Position numbers and translations under genes: made by a program. A stretch of DNA of 58,064 nucleotides from assembly GCF_000211835.1 (NCBI RefSeq), contig NZ_AEGR01000044.1:1-58064 (forward strand). Reading direction: 5' to 3'. This document shows positions 54,349-58,064 of the stretch, one piece after another. How positions within the stretch are numbered: position 1 is the first letter of the stretch; each line of letters starts with the position of its first letter. Source of the DNA: Hylemonella gracilis ATCC 19624 (lineage in GTDB: Bacteria > Pseudomonadota > Gammaproteobacteria > Burkholderiales > Burkholderiaceae_C). The notes beneath the pieces were generated by a model. The model did not search any database, was not told the origin of the DNA, and worked only from the letters and a program-made list of their open reading frames with translations.

Positions 54349-55238
54349 AACAACGTGATGTGATTGAGTTGATGGTGCTGGCCGCCATCTGGGGAGCGTC
54401 TTTCCTGTTCATGCGGGTCGCAGCGCCGGAGTTCGGCCCGGTGGCCACGGCTGCGGTGCGCGTGGCCGGCGCGTCCTTGCTGCTGTTGCCGTTGCTCGCC
54501 TTCCGTGAGGGACTGAGCGACCTGCGCACGCACTGGAAGGGCCTGCTGCTGGTCGGCTTCCTCAACGGCGCCTTCCCCTTCGCGCTGTTCAGCTTCGCGG
54601 CACTGTCGATCAACGCGGGCCTGTCCAGCATCCTCAACGCCACCACGCCCATGTGGGGCGCGCTGGTCGCCTGGGCCTGGTTCGGGCAGCGCTTGGACGC
54701 ATCGCGCCTGGTCGGTTTGGCGCTCGGCTTCGGCGGCGTGGTGCTGCTGGCCTGGGACAAGGCCTCGTTCACCCCCGGTGGCGGTGGTCTCGCCATCCTG
54801 GCCTGCCTCACAGCGACCCTCTGTTATGGCATTGCCGCGAGCGCCACCAAGCGCTACCTGGGTGCCGCCAGCCCGCTGGCCGTCGCCACCGGCAGCCAGT
54901 TCTTCGCTGCCCTGTTGCTGGCCGCGCCAGCGCTCGCGCTGCAACCCACCACCCTGCCCAGCGCCAAGGCCTGGATCGCGGTCACGCTGCTGGCCCTGCT
55001 CTGCACCAGCGTCGCCTACATCCTGTTCTTCCGCCTCATGAAGCGGGTCGGCCCCACCAACACCATCTCGGTGACCTTCCTGATCCCCGTGTTCGCGCTG
55101 CTGTGGGGCTGGCTGCTGCTGGACGAAACCGTCAACCTTGCGATGGCCCTGGGATGCGGCGTCGTGCTGCTGGGTACTGCGTTGGCGGTGGGAGTGATCA
55201 AGCTGCCGATGATGGGAGCGGCGCCTGCCGAGAAGTAA
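54345..55238 (+). CDS. EamA/DMT family transporter
   Basis: This is a ten-helix drug/metabolite transporter of 297 residues made of two EamA repeats (IWGASFLFMRVAAPEFGP and a second set ending VNLAMALGCGVVLLGTALAVG). The start is a TTG that overlaps the ogt stop (GTTTGA) with GGAG seven bases upstream; an ATG ten codons in (MVLAAIWG) is the alternative. Members export amino acids, nucleosides or drugs. As the third gene of the repair operon it may export a damaged nucleobase or alkylating compound, which is conjecture. Confidence 0.9.
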   Translation: MKQRDVIELMVLAAIWGASFLFMRVAAPEFGPVATAAVRVAGASLLLLPLLAFREGLSDLRTHWKGLLLVGFLNGAFPFALFSFAALSINAGLSSILNATTPMWGALVAWAWFGQRLDASRLVGLALGFGGVVLLAWDKASFTPGGGGLAILACLTATLCYGIAASATKRYLGAASPLAVATGSQFFAALLLAAPALALQPTTLPSAKAWIAVTLLALLCTSVAYILFFRLMKRVGPTNTISVTFLIPVFALLWGWLLLDETVNLAMALGCGVVLLGTALAVGVIKLPMMGAAPAEK

Positions 55239-55284
55239 AGGCCGCGCTCCGCTCGGGCTTCAGGCCTCGGGGGTTTCGGACTGG

Positions 55285-55308
55285 AGATCGCCCGCGATCG
55301 AGCGATCT
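55285..55308. terminator. hairpin between eamA and the convergent HTH gene
   Basis: AGATCGC (55285-55291) and GCGATCT (55302-55308) are inverted around a 10-base loop. The stem lies in the 79-base gap between convergent genes. No U-run is seen. Confidence 0.35.
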
Positions 55309-55317
55309 AGACTGACA

Positions 55318-55980
55318 TTAACCACGCAGCGCCTTCTTGACCGGCTTAGGCACGGCAGGGTCTATCAATGACGGCAGGCGCTCCTGCGCCATGCCCCGCT
55401 CGCGCGCCTTGCCCACGCGCAATGCATCAAACAGCGCCAGCATGTCGTAGAGCTTGGCGTCCTGCATCGCGGCATAAGGCACGGATGGATGCAGCGGCTC
55501 CACCCCCACGCCACGCACCGCGCCATTGGGGTGGGGCCATACGAAGTCTGTGCCACCCGGAGCGAACACCCCGGCAAACGCCGGCGCACTGTGACTGGTG
55601 GGCACGCCCACTGCCAAGGGCAACTGCACTGCGGGGAAGGCGTATTTGGCCCCGTACAGGGCGAACTCCGCCAGGTTGTGCGGGTGCGGACGCACCGGGT
55701 TGTCAGCACCCGCGCCGTTTTCAGCCGCGGCGGCACGACGCACCAGCTTGGCGGCCACGCGGTAAATGGCCTGGGGCTCTTGCGCCGCCAACGCCTGGCT
55801 GTCGTCGCTGGCAGGGTGGTTGTGCAGCAGCAAGCCGGCCAACAAACCGCGCTTGACGGCGCCATGCGCCTCGGAAGCACTCAGACCCAGCTCCTGCGCA
55901 AGGCGTGCATACGTCCAGCGTTGATCGCCCCAAGCGATGAGCTTGAGGGCCACCAGGAAATCTTGGGGTTTGAGCTGCAT
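55318..55980 (-). CDS. winged-helix DNA-binding protein of unknown function
   Basis: This is a 220-residue protein. The N-terminal ~60 residues look like a helix-turn-helix (WTYARLAQELGLSASEAHGAVKRGLLAGLL). The middle is Ala-rich, and the rest contains HNLAEFALYGAKYAFPAVQ and several Pro-His segments with no recognised fold. I do not recognise a named family. Its ATG lies within a strong dyad (55979-56021), so it probably regulates itself. Because it sits at the border of the AT-richer segment, it may belong to the same acquired unit as the ATPase. Confidence 0.65.
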   Translation of the reverse strand: MQLKPQDFLVALKLIAWGDQRWTYARLAQELGLSASEAHGAVKRGLLAGLLLHNHPASDDSQALAAQEPQAIYRVAAKLVRRAAAAENGAGADNPVRPHPHNLAEFALYGAKYAFPAVQLPLAVGVPTSHSAPAFAGVFAPGGTDFVWPHPNGAVRGVGVEPLHPSVPYAAMQDAKLYDMLALFDALRVGKARERGMAQERLPSLIDPAVPKPVKKALRG

Positions 55981-56021
55981 TTACATTCTGTATTCGCGAT
56001 TTTCGAATGCAAAATGTAAAT
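55979..56021. promoter_or_regulatory. dyad operator covering the start codon of the HTH gene
   Basis: ATTTACATT (55979-55987) and AATGTAAAT (56013-56021) are exact inverted arms. Between them ATTCG (55992-55996) and CGAAT (56004-56008) form a second, nested dyad with the same centre. The left arm includes part of the ATG. The site is AT-rich, with a TTGCAT that could be a -35 box on the minus strand; transcription would then start very near the ATG. The remaining gap (56022-56093) shows nothing. Confidence 0.7.
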
Positions 56022-56093
56022 CAAAGCCCTGTGACATGCATGCAAGCAAGCGGGGCGTGGTTGCTCATTTCCGCAACTCGGCCAGGAACGCTG

Positions 56094-56435
56094 TCACCGT
56101 CCTGCCTCCGCCTCCTGCAGCTCTTTCAGCGTCCGTCCCTTGGCGTCTTTCCACTCGATGCGGCCATTGGCACTGCGCCCCAGGACCACCGCCGCTGCGG
56201 TGCTGGGGGAACTGAAAGGATAGTCTTGCGTGAATCGGTAGCCCGAACCTTCTTGCACCAAGACACCGTTGGCGATCAGCTCCTGCCGCAGGTCGTACAT
56301 GCCGCGCACATGTTGCTGCATGGATGGCACCGACTCCCCTACCGCCTGCGATCCCGCCTTGACCACGAAGCCCTGACTGGCTTCGTAAACTTTGGCCGCT
56401 ACCTTTTGCCCGCTGTAGTCGGGCTCGTTAAACAC
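56094..56435 (-). CDS. DUF4357 domain protein without a nuclease domain
   Basis: This is a 113-residue protein matching only the DUF4357 domain: GFVVKAGSQAVGE, then YDLRQELIANGVLV and VVLGRSANGRIEWKDAKGRT. In databases this domain is normally the C-terminal part of GIY-YIG nucleases or other effector proteins, which is missing here. The start is a GTG. Reading is open ten more codons upstream, up to the stop of the ATPase gene, and those residues (LTRLVFSASK) may be family-like. It may be a remnant or a domain-only partner of the ATPase. Base composition is nearer to the ATPase than to the rest of the window. Confidence 0.6.
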   Translation of the reverse strand: MFNEPDYSGQKVAAKVYEASQGFVVKAGSQAVGESVPSMQQHVRGMYDLRQELIANGVLVQEGSGYRFTQDYPFSSPSTAAAVVLGRSANGRIEWKDAKGRTLKELQEAEAGR

Positions 56436-56465
56436 TTTTGATGCTGAAAATACTAACCGCGTTAG

Positions 56466-58043
56466 TCACACAAGATTGTTGGTGGCTTGCGTTGGCGCTG
56501 AGAATTGAAATAGCGCATACAACAAATCCAGCTTTTCCGTGACTTCAGCGGGAATGGACTTTGGTTCTGCAAGCGCAACCAAACGATGCAACTCGCCTTT
56601 TTTCAGAAGAATACTGCCGCCTAAGCGTGCGGCTAGGCGACGGAAAAACTCCTCGGCAAACGTGCTGAGCTTCATGCGCTGCGTCTTGGCCTCCCACACA
56701 ATCCGCACAGCTTCCGCTGGCGAATTTTTCCAAGCATCAAAGTCCGTTTGCACGCCCTCAAATACCTGTTCCAGCAGCAGGCCGTCCAACACCTCATCAA
56801 TTTCCATTTGATGCCCACCAAATAACTCCATCTCAGCAAAATACTCGGTGGCATACCGACGCAACACATCAGGGGTGACGAAGTAATTTTCTGCCTCGTA
56901 CCGCCGCCAATAAGTGAGCTGCAAATTCCCTTCTGTACTGCTTTGACGGTCTCGCCCATCGTTATCCAGCACCGCCAATCCCCTAAGTTGCGGCAACAAA
57001 TTGCAAAGGCCTTTGAAATGTTCGCGAGGCGTTACACCAAACCCGCCTTCAACTCGCTCTAATTCGCTGTCAAGCGACTTGTCAGGGTAATTGTTCTGCA
57101 CATAAAACGAGTTGATTCGCTCGTCCCAGGCTGACGCTACCGGGTGATTGAGCCGCTCGGCCAAGGCACGCAACATGTCCACATCTGTACCGCCTTCAAC
57201 ATACAACACATAGCCTCGTTCACGTGCCTTGATGTAATGCTCCGCACCAAAGTGCTTGAGGCTGTTGCGTATATCGGTTTTTCGGGCTAAATCGTCAGCC
57301 TTGCCATCTATCAGCAGCGTCAAATTATTGTCTAGTGCTTCATCCAATATGACCTCTGAATGCGACACCATAACCACCTGAGAATTGTTTTCCGCAGCGA
57401 TGTCACGCAACAGCACATACACCTGCTTCTGACGCAGAATTTCCAAGTGAGCATCCGGCTCATCCACCAGCAACACGCTGCGCTTATGGGAATACAAGTA
57501 GGAAAATATCAGTAACATTTGCTGAAAGCCGCGCCCACTCGATGAGACATCCAATGCCTCGCGGACACCTGGCTGCTTGTAACGCATTTCAATAGCGCCT
57601 CGGGTTGTCTCTTGCGGAGTTTCCAGCATCACGTTGAACAAGCGCTTCATGAGTTTGACGATGCTGGTCCAGTCATCTGGGTTGTCCTTTGCCACCATCA
57701 GACAGAGGTTGCGCAGCACCTGTGCGGTTTGACCTTGACCAAGTAGCACATCTATGCGACCCGGCTGCAGAATGGGCTCCTCTGTTTCCAGACCCGACAT
57801 GGGGTAGAGCAACTCCACGCTGATTTGCGCGGCGTACTTTAGAAACGCAAGATTGCCGACTACCGAGTCGTCCGGCGAGCAATACACCAGCTCGTCACCC
57901 TGATTTCGGAACCGCATGGGGAGTGCAATAACTTCACCTCCGAACTCGATGCCCACCGTGATGGTGAACGTTATATCTTTGGCACCTGCACGTACATTGG
58001 TGTTGTGCCAGAAAAAACGGGTACGCTGGACTGGCACCGCCAC
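56466..58043 (-). CDS. ATPase/TOPRIM protein (OLD/PARIS-like), 5' end missing or broken
   Basis: This is an open frame of 525 residues from a GTG at 58043, running to a TGA at 56466. The N-terminal half has an ABC-type signature-like SSSGRGFQQMLLIFSYLYS and a Walker B LLVDEPDAHLE with the following SHSEVILDEAL. No Walker A is present. The C-terminal half has TOPRIM features: YVEGGTDVDMLRAL (acidic Glu with Gly) and LAVLDNDGRD (Asp-x-Asp type). ATPase-TOPRIM fusions of this kind include OLD nucleases and AriA/AriB-type (PARIS) phage-defence proteins. An in-frame TAA lies at 58061-58059, five codons before the GTG, so the ATP-binding loop is either in another frame, outside the window, or lost. 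The gene is clearly AT-richer than its left neighbours. Confidence 0.75.
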   Translation of the reverse strand: MAVPVQRTRFFWHNTNVRAGAKDITFTITVGIEFGGEVIALPMRFRNQGDELVYCSPDDSVVGNLAFLKYAAQISVELLYPMSGLETEEPILQPGRIDVLLGQGQTAQVLRNLCLMVAKDNPDDWTSIVKLMKRLFNVMLETPQETTRGAIEMRYKQPGVREALDVSSSGRGFQQMLLIFSYLYSHKRSVLLVDEPDAHLEILRQKQVYVLLRDIAAENNSQVVMVSHSEVILDEALDNNLTLLIDGKADDLARKTDIRNSLKHFGAEHYIKARERGYVLYVEGGTDVDMLRALAERLNHPVASAWDERINSFYVQNNYPDKSLDSELERVEGGFGVTPREHFKGLCNLLPQLRGLAVLDNDGRDRQSSTEGNLQLTYWRRYEAENYFVTPDVLRRYATEYFAEMELFGGHQMEIDEVLDGLLLEQVFEGVQTDFDAWKNSPAEAVRIVWEAKTQRMKLSTFAEEFFRRLAARLGGSILLKKGELHRLVALAEPKSIPAEVTEKLDLLYALFQFSAPTQATNNLV

Positions 58044-58064
58044 AATGTTGAGGCGGGTTTAGGG

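Overview
The window reads as chromosome of a GC-rich betaproteobacterium, most likely Burkholderiales/Comamonadaceae. This is inferred from the tig-clpP-clpX-lon order, the close match to Comamonas 3-hydroxybenzoate 4-hydroxylase, two LIV-type ABC operons and the HpnC/D/E squalene enzymes. Taxonomy is inference from protein character; no search was run. Almost all the DNA is dense, GC-rich coding sequence. The last ~2 kb on the right is visibly AT-richer and looks acquired.

Layout. (1) 1-6.5 kb, minus strand: tRNA-Gly (cut by the window edge) with its promoter, then the proteostasis block lon, clpX, clpP, tig, and a tRNA-Leu. (2) 6.7-11.1 kb: an RND efflux pump and its lipoprotein adaptor, behind a strong sigma-70 promoter with a TetR-type operator at the start site. 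(3) 11.1-12.0 and 23.7-28.6 kb: squalene genes hpnC and hpnD-hpnE, with a penicillin-acylase-family hydrolase and ferrochelatase after hpnE. (4) Between hpnC and hpnD lie about 12 kb of unrelated genes: a LysR/SDR pair, a livKHMGF operon ending in an aldehyde dehydrogenase and divergent to an AraC regulator, and a chemoreceptor. (5) 29.6-37.7 kb: an isochorismatase-fold protein lacking the usual Cys, a GST, a second liv operon ending in an alpha/beta hydrolase, and Hsp15. (6) 38-47 kb, plus strand: a MerR/B12 (LitR/CarH-type) photoreceptor-regulator preceded by 11-bp repeated operator elements, followed by nine tightly packed lipid genes: two CFA-type methyltransferases, DUF2878, DUF1295, DUF6134, lipocalin, desaturase, FAD oxidoreductase and DUF1365. 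(7) 47.1-51.3 kb: a second chemoreceptor, then mobA and its MarR-type regulator. (8) 51.5-55.2 kb: a solitary ParD-like antitoxin with a 12-bp inverted repeat at its ribosome site, then an alkylation-repair operon (Ada/AlkA fusion, Ogt, EamA exporter). (9) 55.3-58 kb: an HTH protein with a dyad over its start codon, a DUF4357 domain protein, and a 5'-incomplete ATPase/TOPRIM protein of the kind found in phage defence.

How the parts work together. The liv operons, aldehyde dehydrogenase, mobA and chemoreceptors suggest a bacterium that senses, imports and oxidises small aromatic or carboxylic compounds. The best candidate for a less-described system is the light/B12-controlled lipid-modification cluster at 37.9-47.0 kb. 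Its two CFA-family enzymes, flavoprotein and DUF1365 gene recall furan/methylated fatty acid pathways that protect membranes from singlet oxygen. No gene-free stretch exceeds 300 bases.
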